Assembly (NCBI RefSeq): GCF_008831285.2 | Contig: NC_045143.1 | Coordinates: forward strand, 22,072,302 to 22,136,301 | Source of the DNA: Nymphaea colorata | Taxonomy: Eukaryota > Streptophyta > Magnoliopsida > Nymphaeales > Nymphaeaceae | Length of the DNA stretch: 64,000 nt | Direction of reading: 5' to 3' | Part shown: piece after piece, positions 21,311 to 32,543 of the stretch | Position numbering within the stretch: position 1 is the first letter of the stretch | How the letters are laid out: every line of letters begins with the position of its first letter | The notes under the pieces: model-generated | Told to the model about the DNA's origin: nothing | The model's database searches: none | What the model saw: only the letters and a program-made list of their open reading frames with translations | Position numbers and translations under genes: made by a program

Positions 21311-23180
21311 ACTACAAACAAGTAAATACATGTTAAACAAAACTTGAGAAATTATTGCAGAAATTAAGCCAGTGAATATAAACTTCAGTGAATGAGCATA
21401 TTGACGAACAATGTTGCCTGAAGAAACTTCACCCCATGTGTCATTGTCTATGTTGTTATATGTGGAGGGCATATACTGTCGTTGAGAAGTCCTTTGACAA
21501 AAGAACATATTATCACAAAGATGCTTTCAACACGTTTGGCGATTATAATAGTGACCTTGGTCATTCAATTTAATATGTTGGAGGATTTTAACAATGCCTG
21601 TCTTGTGGTCTGCCGTAAGGAAGAAAGCATCGCCTTCCCCACCAATTGTTGCTGGATACGACTTTTACACGAGGAGAAAAAAAAGTCTAGGAATTCTGTC
21701 CACCGTGAACACAACAGTCCATTAACAAAAACATACAGTCTAAAGCAGGAGCCCTGCTGTCCACCCCACAAAAACAATTTGACACTGAACGTTTGAGATG
21801 CTCTTGCATGTCAGACTTCTCCATTCAAAAGATACTTCTTGAGATGCTCTTGCATGTCTTACGTTAAAAACTTTTCTCACTTTATTCATTTTTTTTATTT
21901 TTTAATGCCAAACATTTTTTTTTCATTTTTTATTTGTTACAAATCTACTTACCTTTTAATGTTTGCATTATTATTTTCTTACTTATTTTATTTTTTCTTC
22001 TTTTTGTACTTTTCCCATTTTTTCAAGTTTGCCGTATTATATAAAAAAAAATGTCGCCATTTAAAACTCCAAAATGTTATTTGTACCTATGATTTTGACT
22101 TTGTGGTCTTTTCTATCATTTTTTTTAAGCTTGCTGTGTATAGAATGAACACCACCATTTTGTCTAAGTAGTGCCGTTGCCTTTGTCTTTTTTCTTGACT
22201 CATGTTGGGTATAGTTTGAGCACTACTGTTTTGTCTTAGCAGCCAAGGTCTGTCCTTTCTGGACAGCTTATTCTATTCTAATAAAAGGTTGGGAAGCATG
22301 GAACATGAGAAGACATGTTTCTACTTTTTATCATATGGGCATTTTGATAACAGGGTGAAAATATTTTCTAGTTTTTACTTTTAAAGATTCCAATTGGATA
22401 TAACTTTAACTGTATTTGTTTTTTTGGATATTCATATATTTAGATTTGCATGTGAACAAAGAAAAGGTCATATCCAAATTTAAAATTTGGTTTCACGATT
22501 TGAATCAGATTCGAATCTGATTTTTCTTTTCATATCCCAATCTAAATCCAAATCTGAATTTTAAATCGACTCTGGCCAATTTTCAAAATGTAAGAGAATT
22601 GGATATAAGATTCATTTAAAACTAAGTCCAATCAGAATCAGAATCCGATTGTATGTCATTTCTAACCTAAAACGCATGATACTTTGTTAGAAGCGACAAC
22701 TAATTTCAGCTAATCCAGAAGAAAAAAAATTGGTCAATAATTTGCTCTCTCCCAAATCATGTGCAAGACGATCTACTCAACGCCCTAAAAATATAATGGC
22801 TGACTTGTTGGTAGGAGCAAATGTCAGGAATATTCATTCCAACTGCCACTTAAAATAATACCAAAGAAAGTCAGCCAGTAGTTTACTGAAAATATTAGGA
22901 AAAAAATGATCATCGATAAGCATGTGGTGAAACCAGGAAATAAGGGCAGTGACGGCCATGACATGGAGGTGATAAAAGAAATTAATTCAGATTATTTCTC
23001 CTTCCCATGCAAAATTAGCAAACTTGGTTATGTGCACACACTGCTGATCAAAATGCGCTCACTAAAATACAAGAAAGAAGTTTTTAAAAGGGTAAAAAAC
23101 AGATGTGAAAAAAGAAAAAGTCTAAAATGCCAACTACTTTATAAAAATTGGAAAAAAAAATACTCTCATCTCCCTTTTGG
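21311..23180. other. Intergenic, repeat-derived
   Basis: Includes an AT-rich dispersed repeat (21880-22105) that recurs in RPT1 intron 6, then AT-rich sequence with repeated GGATAT/AATCTGATT motifs (22380-22660). No gene is supported. Confidence 0.55.
21880..22105 (+). repeat. AT-rich dispersed repeat, copy 1
   Basis: Bases here align in the same orientation with 43895-44148, sharing AATGCCAAACA, a run of TTCATTTT…TTTGTTGCAA-type text, TTTCAAG(T/C)TTGCC and TTTAAAACTC. It is probably a dispersed mobile-element fragment; no ends were identified. Confidence 0.7.
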
Positions 23181-23377
23181 TAAACTTGGGCGCCGGGCCT
23201 GGCCATCGGCCGGTACCTGGTACGGGCCCGGGCCCGATAGGCCGGCCCGGGTCATTCTAACGAAGCCCGATCTGGCCCGACCGACAACATTTAAATAATT
23301 TTTTTATTAATAATATATATTTTATATTTAAAAATTTATTTTTATCGTAACTCGGGCTGGCCCGATGCCCAGGTCTA
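23181..23377 (+). mobile_element. hAT-type MITE, 197 bp
   Basis: The ends read TAAACTTGGGCGCCGGGCC and, in reverse complement, TAGACCTGGGCATCGGGCC, giving imperfect terminal inverted repeats. The flanks are CCTTTTGG (23173-23180) and CCTTTTCG (23378-23385), seven of eight matching, the target-site size of hAT elements. GC-rich GGCCCGGGCCC motifs are subterminal and the centre is AT-rich. There is no coding capacity. Confidence 0.75.
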
Positions 23378-23404
23378 CCTTTTCGTGCATGCACTTAACT
23401 CAAA

Positions 23405-24120
23405 CTGCAAAATTAGTGCTGGGAAGTCAATCGAAAATTCGATGGATCGTTCAAACCCAATGAAGATTTCGTATAGAGTCACGGATGCCGAATTCAGAGA
23501 CATTGGATTTGAACGGTAGATCTGTTATTACGTGGAAAACAGTAGGCAGCTCTAATGCCGGAAGATATTAACGAAAAATCATTCATGTGGGATACAACAA
23601 AATGTGTCGATGGATCTGAGATACTCAACCAAATTGCTTCAAAAAATTAAAGTCAAATATGGAATAAAAAATTCACATCCAAATAAGAAATCTGCAGATT
23701 GGATATTAAGATGTATAATAATGACATCTGATCAATTACTTAATCCAGATTCATTATATATATATATATATATATGTATCTTATGGGACTAATTCATTTA
23801 AACAGCATCGCTTGTTTGTTGTATGCTAAGGTTTGATGTATGCACGGTTCAAATCCAATCCATATTTAAGACAAGAGTTGTGATGCTACATTCTAGTGAA
23901 TCGTTCAGAGACCGACACTGGTAGATCTGTCATTACATGGGAAAGAGGATTTGAACAAAAATAATTCTTCTGGGATACAATCAAGGATGTCAATGGACGT
24001 GATTCGGATGAGTCATTCGACCAAATTGTTCGCGTAAAAAAATTTGACGTTTGATTAAGAAATCTAATTGGATATTGAGATGCAAAAAGTTATACATCTG
24101 ATCAAATTATCCAGATTCAA
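23405..24120 (+). repeat. Diverged direct duplication, two units
   Basis: Units at about 23430-23760 and 23860-24120 share, in the same order, GGTAGATCTGT(T/C)ATTAC, GGGATACAA, ATGGA followed by GAT, AACCAAATTG-like text, AAGAAATCT, TTGGATATT(A/G)AGATG and CATCTGATCAA. Differences and indels are many, so the duplication is old. A (TA)n run (23757-23775) lies at the end of the first unit. No coding text is apparent. Confidence 0.65.
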
Positions 24121-24751
24121 TTTTTTTTAAAAAAAAAAAAAGTAGACAGCAAATTTAGCTTTAAATAAATATACAATATTAAAGTCAGGTTTTAATGTTT
24201 AATAATGTGGTTTGGATTCGTTAATTATGTATTCAAAAGCCGGTTTTGGATTCGTTGTAAAGTTAAAATTGGATTTGGTTTTGGTTTTGGTTTTGGATTT
24301 AAGTTTTGGATTCACATGTCTTATAGAATTTTCCCATTAAACTTTAAATATGAATATGTGGATATCCAATAAATCGGATATGGTAAGGTGTAGATCTAAT
24401 TCAAATCTGATCCATTCACTTTTCAAGATGCAACAATTTCATGTACATTTTAAATTGAAAAGTTAAATAAAATGTAGAACTGATTCAAATCTAATTCATT
24501 GACAACTCTAGATACAATAATTTCGTGTACATTTTACATTAAAACTTTAAATATTTACAATCTCATATACATATAATTAAAGAGATTCCTCAGGTACGGC
24601 TTGAAATGTATCAAAAAAAAATGTATGCATGTCGTATCGCCACAATACCTTTTGTTGCTAGAGAGACTGCTGAACCTACAAAAATTTTAGGTTGCAATTG
24701 TACAATATGTAACAAGCATGAAACAAAACCATTAATAATGAGGGCATACAC

Positions 24752-25030
24752 TAGGGGATGGGCATCGGCCAAGCCGGCCCCGGTCCTATTTCGGCAGCTT
24801 GGACCCTGCCCCATCCGGTCTGGTTCAATTTTAATAAATAAAATAATATATATATTATATAAACATATACATGTATAGTATAAATAAAATTAATAAAAAT
24901 ATATATTATATAAAATATAACTAAAAATAATAAAAAGTTATCGGATTCAGCCCAGTTCAACCCTACCTCGGCCTGGTCCAGGCTTGAGGAGTGAAAGCCC
25001 GATGGGCTCCTTGCCCAGTGCCCACTCCTA
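24752..25030 (+). mobile_element. hAT-type MITE, 279 bp
   Basis: The ends are TAGGGGATGGGCATCGG and, in reverse complement, TAGGAGTGGGCACTGGGC. The flanks are GCATACAC (24744-24751) and GCATATAC (25031-25038), seven of eight matching. The design, with GC-rich termini and an AT-rich centre, resembles the element at 23181, and the two are probably one superfamily. It is non-coding. Confidence 0.75.
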
Positions 25031-26794
25031 GCATATACAGTGTCTAGTGTTGGCAACATATAAGCAAAAGGCATTTGATTAATAAATAATAAGAAAAACC
25101 AATCGTATAATTTTAACTCAGCACAAAGCAACGAACTGTCAGTTCCTCTGCCAAAACTGAGTACCGCGCCAATGTTGTCTGAGAAACAATACTTGTTAGC
25201 TGATGTATTTTAATCGCAGCTTATTAAATTATTTTGCAGAATCAAGCAGCTTTTGCAAACTCTGTTTTTCATGAAAGCGCAAAACACAACACATTGACAT
25301 GTGGTTCGAAAGAAGAGATGGGTGGTGCTAAAGAAGATGCCTCAAGGGTGGATGTTATCTTTGCATCAAAGGCCAGGTAAGGTAAAGCCCTAGGGAAGGA
25401 GTCGTTTCATCATCGACGTGGTAAATCTGCACTCCAGTTTGAGGGGAGTGCTGAATTGCCTGTAGCTGTGCACCATCATCTTTTTGGTAGGAGATGGTTG
25501 GCATTATCTTTCATTTCTTTTGGAAGATTATCCTGTGTAGGTTAGTGGTGACAGGATAATGGCAATCCACTGACACTTGGATTTTCTGAAGATCTATTAC
25601 TCCACTTTTTTGTTTGGAAGTCTATTTTGTTGTTTTGGGAAAGCTGCATCGGTGGTGTGTGTAATTCCTATTTCTCTTAATGATTTTCTTTTCTCCTTTG
25701 TTGGGTGATGAATGAAGGAGAGCCTTGGATGTACGAGTCCTTATTCTCCCAACTACATATTTGCATCGTCATTCCTCTCTCTCCATTGTTTCTTTGTTCC
25801 ACTTTTGGCATTGAATTCTAGCATCAAAATTCAAGGTACACCCTTATTTCCTTGTCCCATTTTTCCCTACCATCCCTTTTTTCCCTACCATAGTTTCTTC
25901 TTTGTGGGGATTGAGGAATGATGTTCTTTTATATAGACGTTTTTTTCTGAGGCAAGAAATAGTGAGGACCTTTGAGCTATGGGAATGTAATGTGCTTTGT
26001 AGCCCCATGCAGTCAGCACTGTGATCAAGCATGACAAGCATAGGGTTTTTAATGTCACCATAATAAAACCCACCATGAATCCAAGGCTGTTGGTAGCTCT
26101 AATTAGAACAAAGACTAAGAACATGAACCAAGACAATCAACCACTTAGTAACTCATTTTATAAGTCTTCTAAGATCTCTCATAATGTTCAATACGAGACT
26201 AAATTTTGAGGTGTTACAACCATTTCCCTTAAGGCACACGCATCTGTGCGTTTGAGACCTGAGGTTTGAGTGTTGAAATGGACTTTGATATAGTGCATCT
26301 ATTCTGGTATATTCCTACTCACTCTTAGCAGTTTTAGTTATAGGCAAAAAAAGGTTAGAAACCAAGACAACTAACCACTTAACAACCTCTTTCATAAGTC
26401 AGTCCTCCCTGATTATAACAATCTTCAATACGTTGCTAAATTTTTTAGGTATTTCATTTGGTAAGAGTGTTTTGACAAGGCAAAGAGAGATATCTTGTTA
26501 AAAATGCAATGTTTTTCTTTTCCAACTTTGTCTTGCAGATAGGAGCGCTTTTCCTTTTCACAAATCAAGGGTATTTTTGTCTTTTAGCCCCTACTAAGGA
26601 GTAATTGAATTTTCTCAGATCCCAAACTTCTCTTCAAGCACAAGAGCATGCCTTGATCTCAAAACAAAGGGATGTAACCGTAAGTTCACTTCCCCTTCAT
26701 TATAATTTGATTTGAAGTTAAATCTAATTCGTTAAGAAAGTTCTCTTTCCAATTGATAGATCAATATTGGGATTTGGCTTTTTGAACACCTAAT
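25031..26794. other. Intergenic, no gene seen
   Basis: No domain or motif could be recognised on either strand. Two similar texts, ACTAACCACTTA and AATCAACCACTTA, near 26130 and 26365 with matching surroundings hint at a short old duplication (26090-26215 and 26340-26455). Confidence 0.5.
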
Positions 26795-27030
26795 TGTGGT
26801 GTTCGGGATGAGAGGATGGAGAAGGGAGATGCCTCAAAGAGGCTGAACTCCCTCATCCTTTCCTCCGCCCTCAAGGTCCAGAGCCCATTCAGGATCTAGG
26901 TGAGCTACAATACGCCAAAATGTTGTTCATCTATTGTTTATAGTTCACAAGAGTTGAGCCCATGAGAATCGAATTGATGACTGGATTTTCATCGGCCTAC
27001 AAGTCCAACCTGCTACACTACGCCCTTTGG
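26795..27030 (-). mobile_element. tRNA-derived SINE, copy 1
   Basis: On the minus strand the 5' end (27030) reads AAGGGCGTAGTGTAGCAGG, which fits a pol III A box, followed about 45 bp later by AATTCGATTCTC, fitting a B box. The body is shared with copies at 36705-36947 and 40500-40680, including GGACCTTGAGGGC and GATGAGGGAG. There is no poly-A tail or clear target duplication. The SINE class is inference from box spacing and the family of copies. Confidence 0.55.
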
Positions 27031-27350
27031 AGTTGAAGCATCCCATTGTGACCATAACTTCCATAATAATCGTGCAAAATGTGAGTCAAATCGCTTTTAT
27101 ATGTACATGGAAAAATAGAATGGTGACTGTATTTTTGTAAAGTCACTTAGTCATTTAATCAAAACCATCTAATCTAATGATTTAATATGATAAACGGTTA
27201 AAAGAAAAACAAGGAAAATTTATATTAGTTTATATATTTTTCTTCCTATTTTTCTTACATGTTTTATATCCAATGCTTTATATGGATATGGCCCTTAGGT
27301 GACTCTGGATATTAGAGTCACCACTCACTCCCTTATAGAAAAACTGAATG

Positions 27351-27408
<58 letters not shown>

Positions 27409-29600
27409 GCAACACCGATAAATAACAATCATACCATCAACCGTCACAACCATGAATTTTACATTAAAATATATCAAGTGCCTATTATATGCTAAATAAG
27501 TAACTATAATCTCATTTCACACGACGAGGTTGAGGAGAATTGCAAGTCAAACTTATATTTAGTTCGAAGAAGGCAAATGAGAGGCATAAGCTATCACCTT
27601 CTAAATATACATGGACTTCTATTAGTGGATCATCTAAAGGTCCAACACACACACATATATATATATATATATATTTAATTTCGAAAGCTAATTTGTGCTC
27701 CTGTAATTGGAATCCCTCTCGACACTGAAAGCGTCTGGTTTAATCTGCCAGCATGGTGAAGTATTTCCTTGATCCTCTGCGAACACCAGACAGACACCAG
27801 TAAGTAGATTCGGAAAACTAAATATATAAATGCACAAAATCACCGCTGAAAGAGCCTCGACATTGAACGACATCATCTTAGAACACGCATGGTTCAAGAA
27901 AACCATTGTTTTTGGAACAAGAAACATGATCCAATATCCAAGTAGAACATTCATAATCAAATCATATTTCATGAAACAAGAACACAATTATTTATTTAAT
28001 CATGTGTTATAAGAACATGTGTTTGGCGAACACCATGCTGTTTATGCGCATTTTGGAAATGACTCGGTTTCATGTTGGCCTAATATATAAATACACTAAC
28101 ATCAAAAAGTTTATTTTACATTTTTAATATAGTAAGTAATTTAAAAATGATCAACAGAGGCCAAATTCCCATAAACTAATATTTTGTTGTAAAATTTTTT
28201 TAACCGAAAAAAATAATTTATGGCTGAAACGACGAGTCAGGAAAGCTTTTGAAACGATAGGGACACCAAGCCTGAAAAAGTAACTATTTTCCAGCACACC
28301 TGTCCATCGTTTGCGGCAGGAGGAACACGCGTCCCTTTGTCTCACAAACTTTTAAAAGATGAGTTTACCCACAAACTTTTATCTTTAAATATTTAATTAA
28401 GAAAATCGTTACCGGTTAGTTTCGGATCTAAAATCTGATGATACTGCATTAAAAAAAAAAAAGTTTAATGTTGCATAAAAAGATGTGTGATCTTGATGTC
28501 AATAACATAGATTTTAAATTTATGCATTTATGCTACAAGAGTTTAAGGTGAGAAAGTCTATAGATACGAGATTCTAACATCTTACAGATTTGCGGTGAAA
28601 GCCATGCTTTTATATCTTCAGCCTACTGGATAACATTTGAATACATAATATTAAAGGTCCAAGCAATAAAATACTAGATATTGAGTAGTCAGGTGGCTTT
28701 TAGGAAATAAACCTGTAACTTTTGTCTAGGTGTTTTAGTTCCATATTTGTTTATATATAAAAGTTTTCTTGACACACATCTTGATGTATAAACAGGGTTG
28801 AAAAAGCAACAATGAAAAATTTTTACTTGAACCCAACTTCCACTTGTTTAGATGAAATTTTACTCTCCATAAAGAACCTGTTTATTTATTCCGCGTTTGT
28901 TTTGTGGTAGAAGTTTTTCATAAAATTTGAATTAAAGTTTCATCTCTACAATACAATACCATGTATTCAAACATAACCCCAAGATTTTGATTTTAACTGC
29001 ATAAATGGACTCCATGACTTACCCAGAACTCCAAACGTAGTCCCCTAGAGCTTTCTTTCTTACTTTCTCTCCTCCCATTCTTTTATGTAAGATTATTATT
29101 TTTCAAGTAGATGCCAAGTTTTTATATTGGAAAATAAGTAGATACAAGTGCAGGAAACTTTCTATAATTACTGTCGTAAAAACTGTTTTAAACAATTGTC
29201 GTAAAAACATGTATCTTTAATGCCATGGCAAAGATATAAGATTGAAAATTTTTCCACCGTAAGAGGTGCATAGTCAAACGCCCACAATCTCTCTCTCACA
29301 CACAAATAACTAACTACATAAATAAATAAATATTTCCGTGTTTAATTCTAAAATACGTCGTGCAAAAAAAAAGTAAATTTTAAAGAAAACGAATTTCGAG
29401 CACAAGAAGAAAGAGAAGCGATAACCATGGCGCACCAATCAGTCATCCCCCGGACTACACCAAGTGGGTGGCAACCCACGTGATCAACCGTGCCAATCAC
29501 GACACTCATCTTCTTTTTTCGTTCTCTTCTCCTTCCATAAGATTTTTCCGTTTTGTTTTCGTCCCTCTCCTTGAATCTTTTTCTAGTAGATGATGAGGCT
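27031..29600. other. Intergenic, no gene seen
   Basis: AT-rich, with a long (TA)n run at 27354-27404 and a CA/TA run at 27642-27673. No coding text is recognisable. This stretch is where a 3' exon of the gene at 29628-30548 would be expected; I could not identify one. Confidence 0.5.
27354..27404. repeat. (TA)n microsatellite
   Basis: About 25 uninterrupted TA units. Confidence 0.95.
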
Positions 29601-29627
29601 CAGCGCTCCTGTCGCTCTCGACCAGCT

Positions 29628-30548
29628 TCAACTCTTACCATCTATTATTCTCTCACTGGCCCACCGTAGAAATTGAGCCAGAATCCGGAGCAGATTCCCC
29701 AACAGTGCCAAGAATTGCAGAAAGAAAAAGAAACGAAAAAAAAAAAAAAATCGTAAAGGGGATGAAGAAGAACGAACCGAGTCATCTGCATAGACGTGGA
29801 ACCTGATCTTCTGGTTCTGTATCTTCTGCTGCTGCTGCTGCTGTCGGTGTTCCTTTTGGCTCTGGTTTCCTCCCAGCACTACGACGCATATGGTTGCAGC
29901 AGCGGCGGCGACGGCGGTGGCAGCTACCATCCGGCCGAACGAACACAGAACCCCCATCCCCTCGATCCTCCACCTCCAAATCGTGAACCCCGATCCATGA
30001 CTCTTCTCCCCTTCAACCAGCGTGCGACCCATCATACTGCTCCCCTCATTCTTCTCTTGACCAACAACCAACTTGGGAACACCGGGGAACTCATCGGAAT
30101 TCATGGAGCGTTCCTCACCCGGAGCAGCCCCGCCGTGGAATATTTCCGGCAGCACTGCTGCTTTTATGTCGACGAATTTAGGCAAAGTGCCAGTTTGTTG
30201 CAGAAAGATTTCCTTCTGCAAAGTAATACTAAAAACAGGAATCTCCTTCTCTTCCTCTTCCTCCTCCTCCTCCAAATTCTTCTCAATTCTTGGTTCCAAC
30301 CAAGGTGGCATGACATCCACGTCTTCAATGCCCACTGCTGGACCTTGAATCAGATGATGGCGAGGAGGTGGAGGAGAAGGAGGGCAGATGAAGTAATTGA
30401 CATCCACCAATAAAGATTTGTCATGAAGACCAACATCTGTAGAAACGAATTCCCTCCCAGCAACAAGGAATCCTTCATCATCTAGCATCTCCCACCCATC
30501 ATCGAGATCCATCTCGTCTGAAGATGGGTAGTCCATGGTAGAATCCAC
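29628..30548 (-). CDS. Plant-specific acidic single-pass membrane protein, 3' part uncertain
   Basis: A 306-codon frame. The N-terminus is acidic and has DDGWEMLDDEGFL, then VDVNYFICPPSPPPP, a pairing I associate with a plant-only family (possibly DUF6821; the number is from memory). A Glu run lies near residue 95. One hydrophobic segment rich in Ala and Val (about residues 198-226) is a likely membrane span, followed by a Gln run and KIRFHVYADD. Related proteins continue after that point with a conserved C-terminal tail. Here the reading turns into Ser/Phe-rich text, which looks like intron read-through; a donor TCG|GTTCGT at about 29778 would end the exon at residue 257. The true 3' exon was not found. 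Function is unknown. Confidence 0.65.
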   Translation of the reverse strand: MDSTMDYPSSDEMDLDDGWEMLDDEGFLVAGREFVSTDVGLHDKSLLVDVNYFICPPSPPPPRHHLIQGPAVGIEDVDVMPPWLEPRIEKNLEEEEEEEEKEIPVFSITLQKEIFLQQTGTLPKFVDIKAAVLPEIFHGGAAPGEERSMNSDEFPGVPKLVVGQEKNEGSSMMGRTLVEGEKSHGSGFTIWRWRIEGMGVLCSFGRMVAATAVAAAAATICVVVLGGNQSQKEHRQQQQQQKIQNQKIRFHVYADDSVRSSSSPLRFFFFFRFFFFLQFLALLGNLLRILAQFLRWASERIIDGKS

Positions 30549-30646
30549 GAGCTGGGGTTTTTGAGGTTGGGGAACGAATCGGATCAGAGAGAAGGAGCAC
30601 TGACTCTCTCCCTCTTTCTTTCGAAGCGTGATCAGTTGGTGGTAAC

Positions 30647-30669
30647 AGAGAGAGAGAGAGAGAGAGAGA
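30647..30669. repeat. (AG)n microsatellite upstream of the membrane-protein gene
   Basis: About eleven AG units (CT on the gene strand) about 100 bp upstream of the start codon. CT runs are common in plant 5' UTRs and core promoters. Confidence 0.85.
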
Positions 30670-32450
30670 AGGCCTGGAGAGAGGCGGTATTTGAACTTGA
30701 AGAAGGAACCGCCGGCCGTTTTTGGAGAAGACTGTAACCGTGGGGGTTTCTGTGCTTAATCCGTCCCATTCCTTTCCCTTTGTCTGAGTTGACGTAGGGA
30801 GACTGGCCCACTTGCTACGTTAGATCACACGATCATCGATGGACCGACTTAAAGATATTTCTTTTTTTTCTTGCAGAATTTTGGTCCTCTTCATTTTCTA
30901 GGGAGAGATCAAAATCATGTTCATAGATGGAAAGGAAGTGGTTTCTCCATCATCATACATGTGTCCCCCAACTGTTCACCTTTCAATTGAAAAAAAAAAG
31001 GAAAGGAAGCCTAAACAAGTCAAAATTCAGACCCAAGAAACCTTTCTTGTATTGTTTTGAAACAAAAAAAATTAATATGTGTCTGAAGTTTATGATTCAA
31101 AATTGCAATGTTATGAGAAAGCACATAGGGCAAATACTTGGGGAAAAGAATCTCATTTCCATTTTATCCAAAGTCAGGTTGCCAAAAACGAGTTTCCTTT
31201 CCTTGGTTTAGTTTTCAACCAGCAATTCACCTGTCCCATTTTTTACTTTAAAAATAATAAAAGTTTGTGGTATCAAAACCGAGTCGGGTCCATTAACAGG
31301 TCAGTTTGAAAGCTGAAAAGTGCAACTTGGATCAAACTTAACATAAGCTCATGTAAAGGTATCAGAACAGAGTCGATACCAAATACAACCCTAATTTATA
31401 TGTCAATTAATAAATTGTTATCACCCCCATTGAAACACAGACACAAAAGCATCGTTAGAATCAAACCAACGGTGCAGAGTTGCCTAGGAAAGTTTTGCTC
31501 TTAAAAAACGTAAAAGTAAAAGATAGAGCGAAAGAAAAAGCAAAACTGAAGAAGAGTAGTAAGGAATGAAACAAAGGGAAAGGGGCAAAGATTGAGCGTC
31601 CGGTACACATGGCCAGGCCAGAAATAAAATCCATGCCCAGAAATTTTAGATGGATTTGGATCTCTGTCCGATGTAGCTATTAATTAGGCGTTTGTGTAAT
31701 TGAATTCTAGATTTGGACCTCATTTTCCAAAACCGAATTCAGGCTCGACTGACATAAGCTCCAAAATTTATATCCAATTGGGTCAGATCTTTGTTGGATC
31801 CTAATCAGATATAAGCAACCTACCTTTATTACCTAAGCAAGGAAAGAATCCAATCAATCAAATATTGGACTTCAGATTCATATTTAGTTATGCAACTAGA
31901 TAATATCTCCAAAGCAATCAATTAGTTGACCCAAGGACATGCAAAATAAAGATTGTAGCACAAGAGATTGGGTAGAAGGTTTAGCTTAGCTCTCTGTAGG
32001 GTGATGAGTGATCGATCCTTCTTCCGCTCACCCAAAATTAATTATTTGGTCCAAATGGTTTTTCCAAATCCAACCCGATGCATTTACAATCCATCAATCG
32101 TGAGCCAAAAACAACAAATGAAAAATATATTGAATTTAATAATAACCGATACAGGCCAATACAGCATATCGTTGATGTTTCCCAATTTTTGCGACATTTG
32201 TCCATGTCAAGAGGAGTATGTCATATGCTTTAACCCTTAGTTACTAGAAACCCATCTTTTCTTTTGTCAAGTTACATTCCCTGCTTTACATCACCTTTCT
32301 TCTTTGTATTACTTTTTTTCCGCGAATATCGTCTCTTTGCCAATAAAATACTTTTGATATAAACATCTGCTTCCTTGCTTATGCTTCAAGCACCCCCCTT
32401 TCTTTCTTTTCCTGTTGATGTTGCCATTTTCCACATGGCAGGTTAAATGG

Positions 32451-32452
<2 letters not shown>

Positions 32453-32543
<91 letters not shown>
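32453..32543. repeat. Compound (TC)n(TA)n(GA)n microsatellite, palindromic
   Basis: About 19 TC units, 15 TA units, then 11 GA units follow without interruption. TC and GA are complementary, so the 91-bp run can fold into one long hairpin. Confidence 0.95.

Noticed and set aside
26090-26455. Possible additional SINE or gene fragment
   Set aside because: Only short repeated text; the B-box-like motif near 26265 has no matching A box.
29796-30413. 205-codon plus-strand frame
   Set aside because: It is antisense to the acidic membrane-protein frame, and its Leu runs are the complement of the Glu and Gln codon runs.
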